64,000 nucleotides of DNA from Frateuria_A sp051900425. GTDB taxonomy: Bacteria; Pseudomonadota; Gammaproteobacteria; Xanthomonadales; Rhodanobacteraceae. The number at the start of each line of letters is the position of its first letter. Position 1 is the stretch's first letter. Where the stretch lies: NCBI RefSeq assembly GCF_051900425.1, contig NZ_JBHZGK010000005.1:186001-250000 (forward strand). Direction: 5' to 3'. Shown piece after piece: positions 26,515 to 35,163 of the stretch. Position numbers and translations under genes: made by a program. The notes beneath the pieces were generated by a model. The model searched no databases, was not told the origin of the DNA, and was given only the letters and a program-made list of their open reading frames with translations.

Positions 26515-27513
26515 ATGGATCGCTACGAACGCATTCTGACCCTGCACCGGGTTCTCAAATCGGCACATTACCCGGTACCGCTGGCGCGACTGATGGACGA
26601 GCTGGAGTGCTCACGGGCCACGCTCTACCGCGACATCGCCTTCCTGCGCGACGGTCTGGGGGCGCCGATCGAGAGCGCCGGCACTGACCAGGCCGCGTTC
26701 CGCTACGAAGTGGGCGAGGGCGAGCGCTTCGAGCTGCCGGGGCTGTGGCTGACCTCCGACGAGCTGGCCGCGCTGCTGGCGCTCAACGAACTGATCGGGC
26801 GCTCCGGCCCGGGCGTGCTGGCCGGCGCGCTGGCGCCGTTCAAGGCGCGCATCGAGCGCCTGCTGACCGGGCAGGAGAAGGAGAAGGCGCTGCCGATCGA
26901 GCGCATCCGCGTGATCCCCTGGGGCGAACGCAAGCTCGACCAGCAGGTGTTCCGCGTCACCGCCGGCGCGGTGCTCGAACGCAGCCGCCTGCGCTTCTCC
27001 TACCGCGCCCGCACCACCGACTCGGACAGCAAGCGCACGGTGTCGCCGCAGCGGCTGACCCACTACCGCGACAACTGGTACCTGGACGTGTGGGACCATG
27101 ACCGCGAGGCGCTGCGCAGCTTCGCCGTGGACCGCATCCGCGACGCGCACGCGCTGGACGAGCCGGCGATCGACGTACCCGAGACCGATCTCAACGAACT
27201 GCTCGCCTCCAGCTATGGCATCTTCGCCGGCAAGCCCAAGGCCTGGGCCACGATCCGCTTTTCCGCGCACGCGGCCCGCTGGGTCGCCGACGAACACTGG
27301 CACTCGCAGCAGAAGGGCGAGTGGCTGCCGGACGGCCGCTACGAGCTGAAGGTGCCCTACTCCAAGTCGCGCGAACTGCTGATGGACGTGCTCAAGTACG
27401 GCCCGGATGCCGAAGTGGTGGCGCCGCTGCCGCTGCGCGAAGAGATGAAGAGCCTGCTGCACATGGCGCTGGGGGCCTACGGAAATCGGGAATCGGGAAT
27501 CGGGAATCGTTAG
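26515..27513 (+). CDS. YafY-type WYL-domain transcriptional regulator
   Basis: 332 residues. The N-terminal winged helix has RYERILTLHRVLKSAHYPVP and MDELECSRATLYRDIAFLRD. The WYL domain (about 150-235) has the YRDNWYLDVWDHDREALRSF signature, followed by the WCX-type C-terminal domain (WATIRFSAHAARWV; WLPDGRYELKVPY). WYL regulators sense nucleic acid or small ligands; the target here is unknown. The last residues (NRESGIGNR) are encoded by four GGGAATC heptads of an intergenic repeat, so the C-terminal tail is repeat-derived. Confidence 0.93.
   Translation: MDRYERILTLHRVLKSAHYPVPLARLMDELECSRATLYRDIAFLRDGLGAPIESAGTDQAAFRYEVGEGERFELPGLWLTSDELAALLALNELIGRSGPGVLAGALAPFKARIERLLTGQEKEKALPIERIRVIPWGERKLDQQVFRVTAGAVLERSRLRFSYRARTTDSDSKRTVSPQRLTHYRDNWYLDVWDHDREALRSFAVDRIRDAHALDEPAIDVPETDLNELLASSYGIFAGKPKAWATIRFSAHAARWVADEHWHSQQKGEWLPDGRYELKVPYSKSRELLMDVLKYGPDAEVVAPLPLREEMKSLLHMALGAYGNRESGIGNR
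27481..27508 (+). repeat. GGGAATC heptad repeat, four units, inside the WYL regulator 3' end
   Basis: GGAAATC followed by three perfect GGGAATC units (27488-27508). An inverted set of four heptads lies at 27760-27787, so the pair could form a long hairpin enclosing REP-like doublet A. Confidence 0.9.
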
Positions 27514-27626
27514 GAGCAAGAGCCTGCGCGCTGCAACGTGTGGCCTTACGCTTCAAGAGCCGGGGTGACACCAAGAGGCCATTCGGTTGTGCGCAGCCGC
27601 CTTCCCGGCGAAACGGCAAGCACCAT

Positions 27627-27697
27627 GTAGGAGCGCCCTTGGACGCGACCGCGGGGCTCCGATGCGGCATGGCGGTCGCGCCCAAGGGCGCTCCTAC
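27627..27697. repeat. REP-like doublet A (GTAGGAGCGCCCTTGG type)
   Basis: Inverted arms GTAGGAGCGCCCTTGGACGC...GACCG and CGGTCGCGCCCAAGGGCGCTCCTAC. Same family as doublets at 31988, 36677 and, with a different core, 57640. It lies in the gap between the converging WYL regulator and transporter genes, inside the heptad inverted pair. Confidence 0.93.
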
Positions 27698-27759
27698 GAA
27701 AGCGCAGGTCGGACGCCCGTGGCGATCGCGTCCCGGTTGGCACGGAACCGCCTTTAAAC

Positions 27760-27787
27760 GATTCCCTATTCCCTATTCCCCATTCCC
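27760..27787 (-). repeat. Inverted GGGAATC heptad repeat, four units
   Basis: GATTCCC-TATTCCC-TATTCCC-CATTCCC, the inverse partner of the array at 27481-27508. It ends 6 bases before the stop codon of the transporter gene. Confidence 0.9.
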
Positions 27788-27793
27788 CGCCCG

Positions 27794-29560
27794 TCAGGGA
27801 TGAAACGGCCAGAACTGCGGGATCAACCACATCGAGAGCGTGCAGAACAACGCAATCAGTGGAATGCCCACCTTCATGAAATCGGTGAAGCGGTAGCCGC
27901 CGGCGTAATACACCATCGTATTGGTCGGATAGCCCACCGGCGTGGCGAACGACGTCGCCGCGGCAAAGGCCACCGCCACCACGAACGGCCGCGGGTCGGC
28001 GTGCGCCGCGTGCGCCACGGTGACCGCGATGCTGACCATCAGCACCACCGACGGGTTGTGCCCCATCAGCTCGGTGAGCAGCGCGGTCAGCAGATACACC
28101 ATCAGCAGCGCGGCCAGCGGGCCGTGGCTGCCGACCAGCCCCATCGCGCCCTGCACCACCACGGTGGACAGGCCGGTCTTCTCGATCGCCAGGCCCAGCG
28201 GCAGGATCGCGCCGAGCAGGATGATGATCTTCCAGTCCATCCCCTCGTAGATGTCCTTGCGGCCGAAGCAGCCGGTCAGCGCCATCGCGGTGGCGCCGCA
28301 CAAAGCGGCGATCGGGATCGGCAGCCAGTGCATGCCCGAGGCGACCACTACCGAAACCATGATGGCCGCGGCGATCCACGCCTTGCGCATGCTGCCGCGC
28401 GCGTCGTCACGTTCGCTGAGCACGATGAACGCATCGTCGGTGCGCAGCTTGGGCATGCCGCCCTCGTCGACCAGCGCCAGCAGCACGTCGCCGACCGCCA
28501 GGTCGGTATTGCTCAGCTTGTCGCGCAGCACCTGGCCGCGGCGGTGCACGGCCAGCACGGTGGCGCGGTAACGCCAGTCCAGGCCCAGTTCGGCCAGGCG
28601 CCGCCCCTCGGCCGGGCTCCCCGGCGCGACCATCAGCTCGGCCAGCACCCGCGGGCGGTCGCCGTCGCGTTCGTAGTGCTGCTCCGGCGCGTTGCGCAGC
28701 CGCGCGCGGCGCTGGAACTCCTCGATCTTCTCCCAGTCGCCACGCACCAGCAGCACGTCGCCCGCGGCCAGTTGCTGCTCGCGTGGCGACCACATGCGCC
28801 GCTCGCCGCGCAGCAGCTCCAGCGGGTAGACACCGTACTTGTCGCCCAGCTGCGCGTCGGCGATACGCGTGCCCAGCAGCAGCGAATCCTCGCCCACGAT
28901 CAGCTCGGTCACGTACTTGCCGACCTCGCCGCCTTCCGGCAGCGCCGCGTCGATGTGCTTGGGCAGCAACCTGCGGCCGATCAGCATCAGGTAGGCCATG
29001 CCGGCCACCGCGAGCAGCGCGCCGAGCTTGGTGAACTCGAACACGCCGAACGGCGGCAGGCCGTGCTTCTGCGCCAGGCTGTCGGTGAGCAGGTTGGAGG
29101 AAGTGCCGATCAGCGTGCACACGCCACCCATCTGCGCGGCATAGGCCATCGGCATCAGCACGCGCGCCGGGGAGGTACCGGTGCGCTGGCACACGCGCAG
29201 CGCCAGCGGCAGGAAAGTGGCGACCAGCGCGATATTCTTCACGAACGCACCCAGCGGCGCGATCGCCAGCATCATCGCCAGGGTCAGCAGCCACGGCTTG
29301 CGGATGCGCATCAGCAGGCGCGTCAGCGGTTCCAGCGCGCCGGAGCGCTCGATGCCCAGGCTCAGCGCGAACATCGCCGCCACCGTCACCGTTGCCTCGT
29401 TGCTGAAGCCGGACAGCGCCTCCTCGGGCGTGACGATGTGCAGCACCACCAGCGCTGCCAGCGCCAGCAGCGCGACCAGGTCGATCCGCACCTTCTCGCT
29501 GGCGAACAGCGCCATCGCGCCGACGATGATCGCCACCGTGGCCCAGGCCTGCCAACTCAT
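27794..29560 (-). CDS. SLC13/DASS-family anion transporter with two TrkA-C (RCK_C) domains
   Basis: 588 residues from the ATG at 29560. Membrane helices cover about 1-180 and 395-588. The ion-transporter signature IAPLGAFVKNIALVATFLPL and the GTSSNLLTDSLA motif match the CitMHS/DASS group. The middle part (about 205-390) holds two TrkA-C-type regulatory domains (GTRIADAQLGDKYGVYPLEL; RLAELGLDWRYRATVLAVHR). Proteins of this plan move sulfate, dicarboxylates or similar anions with Na+ or H+; the TrkA-C pair may sense nucleotides. Substrate not determined. The gene stands alone. Confidence 0.92.
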   Translation of the reverse strand: MSWQAWATVAIIVGAMALFASEKVRIDLVALLALAALVVLHIVTPEEALSGFSNEATVTVAAMFALSLGIERSGALEPLTRLLMRIRKPWLLTLAMMLAIAPLGAFVKNIALVATFLPLALRVCQRTGTSPARVLMPMAYAAQMGGVCTLIGTSSNLLTDSLAQKHGLPPFGVFEFTKLGALLAVAGMAYLMLIGRRLLPKHIDAALPEGGEVGKYVTELIVGEDSLLLGTRIADAQLGDKYGVYPLELLRGERRMWSPREQQLAAGDVLLVRGDWEKIEEFQRRARLRNAPEQHYERDGDRPRVLAELMVAPGSPAEGRRLAELGLDWRYRATVLAVHRRGQVLRDKLSNTDLAVGDVLLALVDEGGMPKLRTDDAFIVLSERDDARGSMRKAWIAAAIMVSVVVASGMHWLPIPIAALCGATAMALTGCFGRKDIYEGMDWKIIILLGAILPLGLAIEKTGLSTVVVQGAMGLVGSHGPLAALLMVYLLTALLTELMGHNPSVVLMVSIAVTVAHAAHADPRPFVVAVAFAAATSFATPVGYPTNTMVYYAGGYRFTDFMKVGIPLIALFCTLSMWLIPQFWPFHP

Positions 29561-29781
29561 GCGCGCGATCCCCAGCGGGGTGGGTGGCTGCCCGGGTCGG
29601 GCGTGCGGCGCGGGACGTTCGGGCGGGTATCGGCTGGCATGGTTCCTTTTGGGCTGCCTGGTCAATGGCGCGGACGCCGACGGAACATCATAACGGTCGT
29701 GGCCGCTGGACGCCCGGACGCAGACTTCACCACAGCCCCACGCTAACGTATCGTGAGGACTCGCTCTTCACAGGCTACCGC

Positions 29782-30684
29782 ATGAGCCAGCCCGCGCCCG
29801 CAGATGCGCCGCGCCAACCGACCGTCGCCCTGGCGCTGGGCGCCGGGGGCGCCAAGGGCCTTGCGCACATCGGCGTGATCGAGGAAATCGAACGGCAGGG
29901 CTACACGATCGGCGCCATCGCCGGCAGTTCGATGGGCGCGCTGATCGGCGGCATCTATGCCATGGGCAAGCTCGACGTCTATCGCGACTGGGTCTGCAAG
30001 CTGGCGCGCTTCGACGTGCTGCGGCTGGTCGACTGGACTTTCCGCGGCGGGCTGATCAAGGGCGAGAGGATCATCGAGACCTTGCGCGAACTGATCGGCG
30101 ACGCGCGCATCGAGGACCTGCCGCTGGCCTACACCGCGGTGGCCACCGACATCGACCGCGAGCGCGAGGTCTGGCTCACCCGCGGCCAGCTGTTCGACGC
30201 CATCCGCGCCTCGATCGCCATTCCCACGATTTTCCGCCCGCACACCATCGAGGGCCGTCGGCTGGTCGACGGCGCCCTGCTCAACCCGGTGCCGGTGACG
30301 CCGCTGATCCGCGAGCGCGCCGAGATCGTGTTCGCGATCAGTCTGGACGGCCCGTCCGGCGCGCTGGTCGCCCCCGAGCGGGATGCCGAGGCCGAGCCCG
30401 GCCCCGAGCCGGGCTGGCTCCGCCGCCTGTTCTCGCACGGCGAGGACAAGCCCGCGCGCGTGCACGAGCCCGGCGCGCTGGCGCTGCTGAACCAGTCGAT
30501 GGACCTGATGCAGTCGAACCTCTCGCGGCTGCGCCTGGCCGCGTACGAACCCGACCTGCTGATCGAGATCCCGCGCGATGCCGCGGCTACCTATGAGTTT
30601 TACCGGGCCAGCGAGCTGATCGAACTGGGGCGGACGCGCACGCGCGAGGCGCTGGAGCGATTCGATGCGCAGCGCCGGAGCTAG
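29782..30684 (+). CDS. rssA: Patatin-like phospholipase (RssA family)
   Basis: 300 residues. Patatin motifs: oxyanion GAGGAKGLAHIGVI, nucleophile Ser50 in GSSMGALIGG and catalytic Asp163 in VDGALLNPVPV. The size and plain cytoplasmic architecture match E. coli RssA/YchK. It hydrolyses acyl esters of lipids; the natural substrate is not known. An acidic Pro/Glu stretch (about 195-212) interrupts the C-terminal half. It is divergent from the DASS transporter gene with a 220-base gap. Confidence 0.93.
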   Translation: MSQPAPADAPRQPTVALALGAGGAKGLAHIGVIEEIERQGYTIGAIAGSSMGALIGGIYAMGKLDVYRDWVCKLARFDVLRLVDWTFRGGLIKGERIIETLRELIGDARIEDLPLAYTAVATDIDREREVWLTRGQLFDAIRASIAIPTIFRPHTIEGRRLVDGALLNPVPVTPLIRERAEIVFAISLDGPSGALVAPERDAEAEPGPEPGWLRRLFSHGEDKPARVHEPGALALLNQSMDLMQSNLSRLRLAAYEPDLLIEIPRDAAATYEFYRASELIELGRTRTREALERFDAQRRS

Positions 30685-30693
30685 CCTCGACGG

Positions 30694-31062
30694 TCAATGC
30701 GGGCCGTGCGCGGCCAGGTAGTTTTCCAGGTAGGCCTTCAGCGCCACGGCGTTGTTGTGATCCTCGTCGCGCGCGCCGAACAGCAGGGTCACGCGCGCGC
30801 GGCGGGCCTTCTCGGCCAGCGCCTGCCAGTTCTCCGGCGCGGCGTCGAGTTCGCCGGCATAGCGGTGACGGAAGCCCTCCCAGCGCGTCGGCTCGTGGCC
30901 GAACCACTGGCGCAGCTCGCGCGAGGGGCCGACGTCCTTCATCCACAGGTCGAGCGCGGCGTTTTCCTTCTTCAGGCCACGCGGCCACAGGCGATCGACC
31001 AGCACGCGGTAGCCGTCCTTCGGCGAAGGCGGCTCGTAGACCCGTTTGACGGCCAGACTCAT
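30694..31062 (-). CDS. DUF488-family protein (YeaO-like)
   Basis: 122 residues. The family signature VDRLWPRGLKKE near the N-terminus, then LRQWFGHEPTRWEGFRHRY and VTLLFGARDEDHNNAVAL are typical of DUF488/YeaO proteins. These are small cytoplasmic proteins of uncertain role; some act near oxidative or metal stress genes. It converges with rssA, only 9 bases apart. Confidence 0.93.
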   Translation of the reverse strand: MSLAVKRVYEPPSPKDGYRVLVDRLWPRGLKKENAALDLWMKDVGPSRELRQWFGHEPTRWEGFRHRYAGELDAAPENWQALAEKARRARVTLLFGARDEDHNNAVALKAYLENYLAAHGPH

Positions 31063-31197
31063 GGCGTCCCCCTTGAGGAAACCCGGGCCAAGCTTACGCC
31101 CGCCGGGTGAAAGGCCCGTCGGGCGCAGAGGGAGGGTCAGCCTGCGGCTGCGGTGGCGGCCGAGGCGCTGGGCCGAGGCCCATCCCGCGACCGCGAC

Positions 31198-31914
31198 CTA
31201 GAGCTCCTCGACCCGGGTGATCTTGGCCCGGCGCATCAGCCAGGCGACGCCGCGCAGATCGGCCAGGCCGACCCACAGGCGATCGAGCATGCCGTACTTG
31301 GACGTACCCGCGGTGCGCGGGCGATGACCGACCGGGACGCTGCGGCTCTCGAAACCGGCGCGGCGCACCAGCGCCGGCAGGTAGCGATGCATGTGGTCGA
31401 AGTAGGGCAGGCGCAGGAAGGTCTCGCGCTCGAACAGCTTCAGGCCGCAGCCGGTGTCGGGCGTGGCGTCCTTGAGCATGCGCGAGCGCACCGCGTTGGC
31501 GATCTTCGAGGAGATGCGCTTGTTGAAGCTGTCGCGACGCGTGGTGCGCCAGCCGGCGAACAGCTTCACTTCGGGCGGCGCATCCCGGCGCGCCTCGAGC
31601 AGGCGCGGGATGTCCGCCGGATCGTTCTGGCCGTCGCCGTCCAGGGTGGCGATCCAGCTGCCGCGTGCGGCGCGCACGCCATTGGCCACCGCGGTGCTCT
31701 GGCCGCTGCGGGTGACGTGGTGCAGCACGCGCAGCTCCGGATACGCAGCCTTCTGCGCGGCCAGCACCGCGCGGCTGTCGTCGGTGGAATCGTCGTCCAC
31801 GTAGACGATCTCGAAGTCGGCCTTGCCGCGCAGGGCGGCGGCGATTTCCGCGAGCAGCGGCGGGATGTTGTCGCGCTCGTTGAACACGGGCACGACGACG
31901 GAAAGATCGGGCAT
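31198..31914 (-). CDS. GT2 glycosyltransferase, dolichyl/undecaprenyl-phosphate sugar synthase-like
   Basis: 238 residues of one GT-A domain. DxD-type motifs are YVDDDSTDDSR and TLDGDGQNDPAD, and VVVPVFNERDNIPPLL is the GT2 start. The C-terminal HRPRTAGTSKYGMLDRLWVG matches DPM1-like enzymes that load a sugar onto a polyprenyl phosphate. There is no C-terminal membrane helix pair, as in DPM1. It may supply lipid A or O-antigen modification, but no partner flippase or transferase is next to it. Confidence 0.92.
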   Translation of the reverse strand: MPDLSVVVPVFNERDNIPPLLAEIAAALRGKADFEIVYVDDDSTDDSRAVLAAQKAAYPELRVLHHVTRSGQSTAVANGVRAARGSWIATLDGDGQNDPADIPRLLEARRDAPPEVKLFAGWRTTRRDSFNKRISSKIANAVRSRMLKDATPDTGCGLKLFERETFLRLPYFDHMHRYLPALVRRAGFESRSVPVGHRPRTAGTSKYGMLDRLWVGLADLRGVAWLMRRAKITRVEEL

Positions 31915-31987
31915 GGGGCCAGTCCGGAGGAACGATATGGGCGGCGATTATCGCCGATGCGCGCCGACGGCGCAGGTTGAGATCCCT

Positions 31988-32046
31988 GTAGGAGCGCCCT
32001 TGGGCGCGACCGTGATGCATGGCGGCGCGCCCAAGGGCGCTCCTAC
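31988..32046. repeat. REP-like doublet B (GTAGGAGCGCCCTTGGGCGC type)
   Basis: GTAGGAGCGCCCTTGGGCGC and the inverted GGCGCGCCCAAGGGCGCTCC...TAC around an 18-base loop. It lies 12 bases downstream of the parB stop codon and upstream of the glycosyltransferase gene on the same strand. Confidence 0.94.
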
Positions 32047-32058
32047 AGGAAAGGCCGA

Positions 32059-32928
32059 TCAGCGCAGCTTGCCGAGGATGCCGTCCAGCTCGTCGTTGCT
32101 GTGGTAGTGGATGACCAGCTTGCCGCGGCCGCCGCGGCCCTGGGCCAGCTCCACGCGCGCGCCGAAGCGTTCGCCCAGCTCGCGCTCGAGCGCGTCGACA
32201 TTGGGATCGCGCGAGCCGCCAGCTTTGGCCTTGCCCTTGGGCGCGGCCTGCGCGCGGCGCGCGGCGTCTTCCAGTTCGCGCACGCTCCAGCCCAGGGTCG
32301 AGGCCTGGCGCGCCAGCGGTACGGCGATGCCTTCGTCCAGGGTGAGCAGGCAGCGGGCGTGGCCCATCTCCAGCTTGCCCTCGTCGAGCAGCTTCTTGAT
32401 CGGCGCGGGCAGGTCGATCAGGCGCAGCAGGTTCGACACCGCCGCACGCGAGCGGCCGACCGCGTCGGCGGCCTGCTGGTGGGTGAGGTCGAAGTCGTCG
32501 ATCAGGCGCTTGAGCGCGTCGGCTTCTTCCAGCGGCGTGAGGTCCTGGCGCTGGATGTTCTCGATCAGCGCCATCGCCGGCACGGCGGCCTCGTCGACCG
32601 TCTTGACCAGCGCCGGGATGTCGCTCATCTGCGCGCGCTGGGCGGCACGCCAGCGCCGTTCACCGGCGATCAGCTCGTAGCTGTTGCTGCCGATGGCGCG
32701 CACCACCACCGGCTGGATCAGGCCCTGCGCCTTGATCGAGGCGGCCAGTTCGTCCAGCGCCTCCTCGTTCCAGTGCCGGCGCGGCTGGTACTTGCCCGGC
32801 TGGATCTGCTGGATCGGCAGGCTGCGCAGCTCGCCTTCCTGCTCCAGCGACGATGCGGCGCCGGCGCCGTCGCCGCCGAGCAGCGCGTCCAGCCCGCGGC
32901 CGAGTCCCCGTTTCTTCGCGGCGGCCAT
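32059..32928 (-). CDS. parB: Chromosome partitioning protein ParB
   Basis: 289 residues from the ATG at 32928. The N-terminus KKRGLGRGLDALLGG, the ParB/Srx (CTPase) domain with IQPGKYQPR, ELIAGERRWRAA and ENIQRQDLTPLEEA, the helix-turn-helix (LTHQQAADAVGRSRAAVSNL) and a C-terminal dimer domain are all present. It binds parS sites near the origin, slides as a CTP clamp, and works with ParA to segregate origins. It starts 2 bases after parA. I found no canonical parS (TGTTTCACGTGAAACA) in the window by eye. Confidence 0.97.
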   Translation of the reverse strand: MAAAKKRGLGRGLDALLGGDGAGAASSLEQEGELRSLPIQQIQPGKYQPRRHWNEEALDELAASIKAQGLIQPVVVRAIGSNSYELIAGERRWRAAQRAQMSDIPALVKTVDEAAVPAMALIENIQRQDLTPLEEADALKRLIDDFDLTHQQAADAVGRSRAAVSNLLRLIDLPAPIKKLLDEGKLEMGHARCLLTLDEGIAVPLARQASTLGWSVRELEDAARRAQAAPKGKAKAGGSRDPNVDALERELGERFGARVELAQGRGGRGKLVIHYHSNDELDGILGKLR

Positions 32929-32930
32929 GG

Positions 32931-33776
32931 TTACTCCTGGTGGATGTCGGCGGCCGCGTCGAGCGTCGCGCCGGTATCGTGCATGTCGTTGAGTGCGGCC
33001 ACGGCCGCCTGCGCGCCGCGTTCGCGGCGGATGATCTCGCCGGCCAGGCCGATGTAGGCGATCGCGCCGCGCGAACTGCGGTCGTACAAGTGGATCGGCT
33101 GGCCATGGCTGGGCGCCTCGGCCAGTCGCACGTTGCGCGGGATGATCGAGCGCAGCACCTTGTCGCCGAAGTGCTGGGTTAGCTGCGCCGAGACTTCGTT
33201 GCCCAGGTTGTTGCGCACGTCGTACATGGTGCGCAGCAGGCCCTCGATCTCCAGCTTGGGATTCAGCCGCTGGCGCACCGCCTTGACCGTGTCGAGCAGG
33301 CTGGAGAGCCCTTCCAGCGCGAAGTATTCGCACTGCACCGGGACCAGCACGCCGTCGGCGGCCGCCAGCGCGTTGAGCGTGAGCAGGTGCAGCGAGGGCG
33401 GGCAGTCGATCAGGATCGTCTGGTACCTGTCCGAAATCTTCGCCAGCTGTTCCTTGAGCCGGCTCTCGCGGGCGATCGCGTCCATCAGCTTGAGCTCGGC
33501 GGCGGTCAGGTCGCCGTTGCCGGGCAGCAGGTCGTAATGCGCCTCGGTGGCGACGATGGCGCGCTCGATCGGCGCTTCGTCCAGCAGCACCTCGCAGCCG
33601 TTGGGCTTGGCCTCGCGCTTGTCCACGCCCGAGGCCATGGTGGCGTTGCCCTGCGGGTCCAGGTCGACCAGCAGCACCTTGCGCTTGGCGGCCGCGAGCG
33701 CCGCCGCGAGGTTGACCGCCGTGGTGGTCTTGCCGACGCCGCCTTTCTGGTTGGCGACAGCGATGATGCGGGCCAT
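32931..33776 (-). CDS. parA: Chromosome partitioning ATPase ParA (Soj)
   Basis: 281 residues from the ATG at 33776 (MARIIAVANQ). The deviant Walker A is KGGVGKTTT (11-19), followed by LLVDLDPQGNAT and ILIDCPPSLHLLTLNAL. It is the ATP-driven DNA-bound partner of ParB. Alternative ATGs at 33782 or 33797 would add 2 or 7 residues and are less like the family N-terminus. It lies 33 bases after rsmG in one operon. Confidence 0.97.
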   Translation of the reverse strand: MARIIAVANQKGGVGKTTTAVNLAAALAAAKRKVLLVDLDPQGNATMASGVDKREAKPNGCEVLLDEAPIERAIVATEAHYDLLPGNGDLTAAELKLMDAIARESRLKEQLAKISDRYQTILIDCPPSLHLLTLNALAAADGVLVPVQCEYFALEGLSSLLDTVKAVRQRLNPKLEIEGLLRTMYDVRNNLGNEVSAQLTQHFGDKVLRSIIPRNVRLAEAPSHGQPIHLYDRSSRGAIAYIGLAGEIIRRERGAQAAVAALNDMHDTGATLDAAADIHQE

Positions 33777-33809
33777 GGTCATCCGGTCGTGCAACAAAGG
33801 ACAGGTAGA

Positions 33810-34472
33810 TTAGCAGGGCGCGGCAGGGCCGGATTCACCCGGGCCCGCGCGGCCGATGACGACCAGGCTGCGCTCGGCGCCCAGCCTGGGCACGTCCAGC
33901 GCATGGACGGCCTGGACGGCGAAGCCGGGCGGCAGGGCGGCGATCTCGCTGGCCGACGGCTTGCCCTTCATGGCCAGCCAGCGGCCCGCCGGGGCGAGCA
34001 GGTGGCCGCCCCAGGCGAGCATGTCGGCCAGGCTGGCGAAGGCGCGGGCGGTGACGCAGTCGAACCGGCCCTCGACCTCCTCCACCCGCGACTGCACCGC
34101 GCGCACGCCGTCGAGCTTCAACGCGCGGATCGCCTCGCGCAGGAAACGCACCTTCTTGCCGTTGGAATCGACCAGCAACACCTCGCGCCCGGGCGCCGCG
34201 ATCGCCAGCGGGATGCCGGGCAGACCCGGGCCGGTGCCGAGGTCGGCCAGGCTGGCGCCTTCCACGTAGGGCAGGATCGCCAGCGAGTCGAGCAGGTGGC
34301 GGGTGACCATTTCGGCGGGGTCGCGCACGGCGGTGAGGTTGTAGGTGCCGTTCCAGCGCGCGAGCAGCGCCTGGTAGTCGAGCAGGCGCTCGACCGCGCC
34401 GGGTGGCAGCGCCAGGCCCATCGCGGCCAGGCCCTGTTCGAGCTGGTGATGCAGGACGGGGCGGGAGCTCAT
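33810..34472 (-). CDS. rsmG: 16S rRNA (guanine527-N7)-methyltransferase RsmG
   Basis: 220 residues. It methylates G527 of 16S rRNA with SAM; loss gives low-level streptomycin resistance in other bacteria. Motifs: YNLTAVRDPAEMVTRHLLDS, the SAM loop LADLGTGPGLPGIPLAI, VLLVDSNGKKVRFLREA and VTARAFASLADML. In most bacteria rsmG follows mnmG; here mnmG is absent and a band-7 protein precedes it. It is the second gene of the band7-rsmG-parA-parB operon. Confidence 0.96.
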   Translation of the reverse strand: MSSRPVLHHQLEQGLAAMGLALPPGAVERLLDYQALLARWNGTYNLTAVRDPAEMVTRHLLDSLAILPYVEGASLADLGTGPGLPGIPLAIAAPGREVLLVDSNGKKVRFLREAIRALKLDGVRAVQSRVEEVEGRFDCVTARAFASLADMLAWGGHLLAPAGRWLAMKGKPSASEIAALPPGFAVQAVHALDVPRLGAERSLVVIGRAGPGESGPAAPC

Positions 34473-34536
34473 GGACGGTCCGAGGGCTGGCAGGACCGCC
34501 CAGTATCCGCGGGTGGGCGCGGCGAAGCCAGCGCCC

Positions 34537-34983
34537 TCAGGCCAGCTCCAGCTCCACCCGGGTGACCATCAGGCCGCGCTCGCGCAGCACGCCGTTCAAC
34601 ACGCGCTTGAGTCGGCTGCTGAGGGCGCGCTGGTCCGGTTCGGGCGCCGGTTCGCGGTGCAGGGCTTCCAGCGCGCTGTTGCGGATCAGTTGCGCCGCCT
34701 GCTCGATCACCGGATCGACCCGCTCGGGCTCCAGCACCTGCCAGTAGACCCGGCCGCGGACGCCGCGCGCGTCGCCCAGCGCGTCCTGGAACTGCAGGAT
34801 CTGGCCGGTCAGGTCGATCCGGTGCCCGGCGCGGTCCAGCCCCGGCCACAGCAGGTGCAGGCCCGGCTCGAGCAGGCGCGACTGGCCGCGGCGGTGGACG
34901 ACCTGCACGTGCCCGGGCGGCACGCGGCGCAGCACGGCCGAAACCAGGCAGAGAAGGGCGATGGAGACCAGGAGCGCGATCAT
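34537..34983 (-). CDS. Short SPFH/band 7-domain membrane protein
   Basis: 148 residues. One N-terminal helix (about 2-18, IALLVSIALLCLVSAVL) is followed by the band 7 opening RRVPPGHVQVVHRRGQSRLLEPGLHLLWPGLD, which is diagnostic of stomatin/HflC-like proteins, and a short domain ending at LMVTRVELELA. It lacks the long C-terminal coiled coil of HflC, HflK or full stomatins, so it is a minimal version. It begins the operon that continues with rsmG and parAB. Role unknown. Confidence 0.85.
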   Translation of the reverse strand: MIALLVSIALLCLVSAVLRRVPPGHVQVVHRRGQSRLLEPGLHLLWPGLDRAGHRIDLTGQILQFQDALGDARGVRGRVYWQVLEPERVDPVIEQAAQLIRNSALEALHREPAPEPDQRALSSRLKRVLNGVLRERGLMVTRVELELA

Positions 34984-35163
34984 GGCGGATGGCCGGTGGG
35001 TTGCAGACGACTTGGCAGGGGTCCGATGCTAGGGCGACCCGTGCCAGGCAGGATTAATGGCTTTTTAACTCCGTTGCCAAGCACATCGGCCACCCGCTCC
35101 CTGCCTTGAGTGCCACGACGTGACTGCACGCACACTTCGCCCGCTTCCCGCCGCCCGGTGCCG

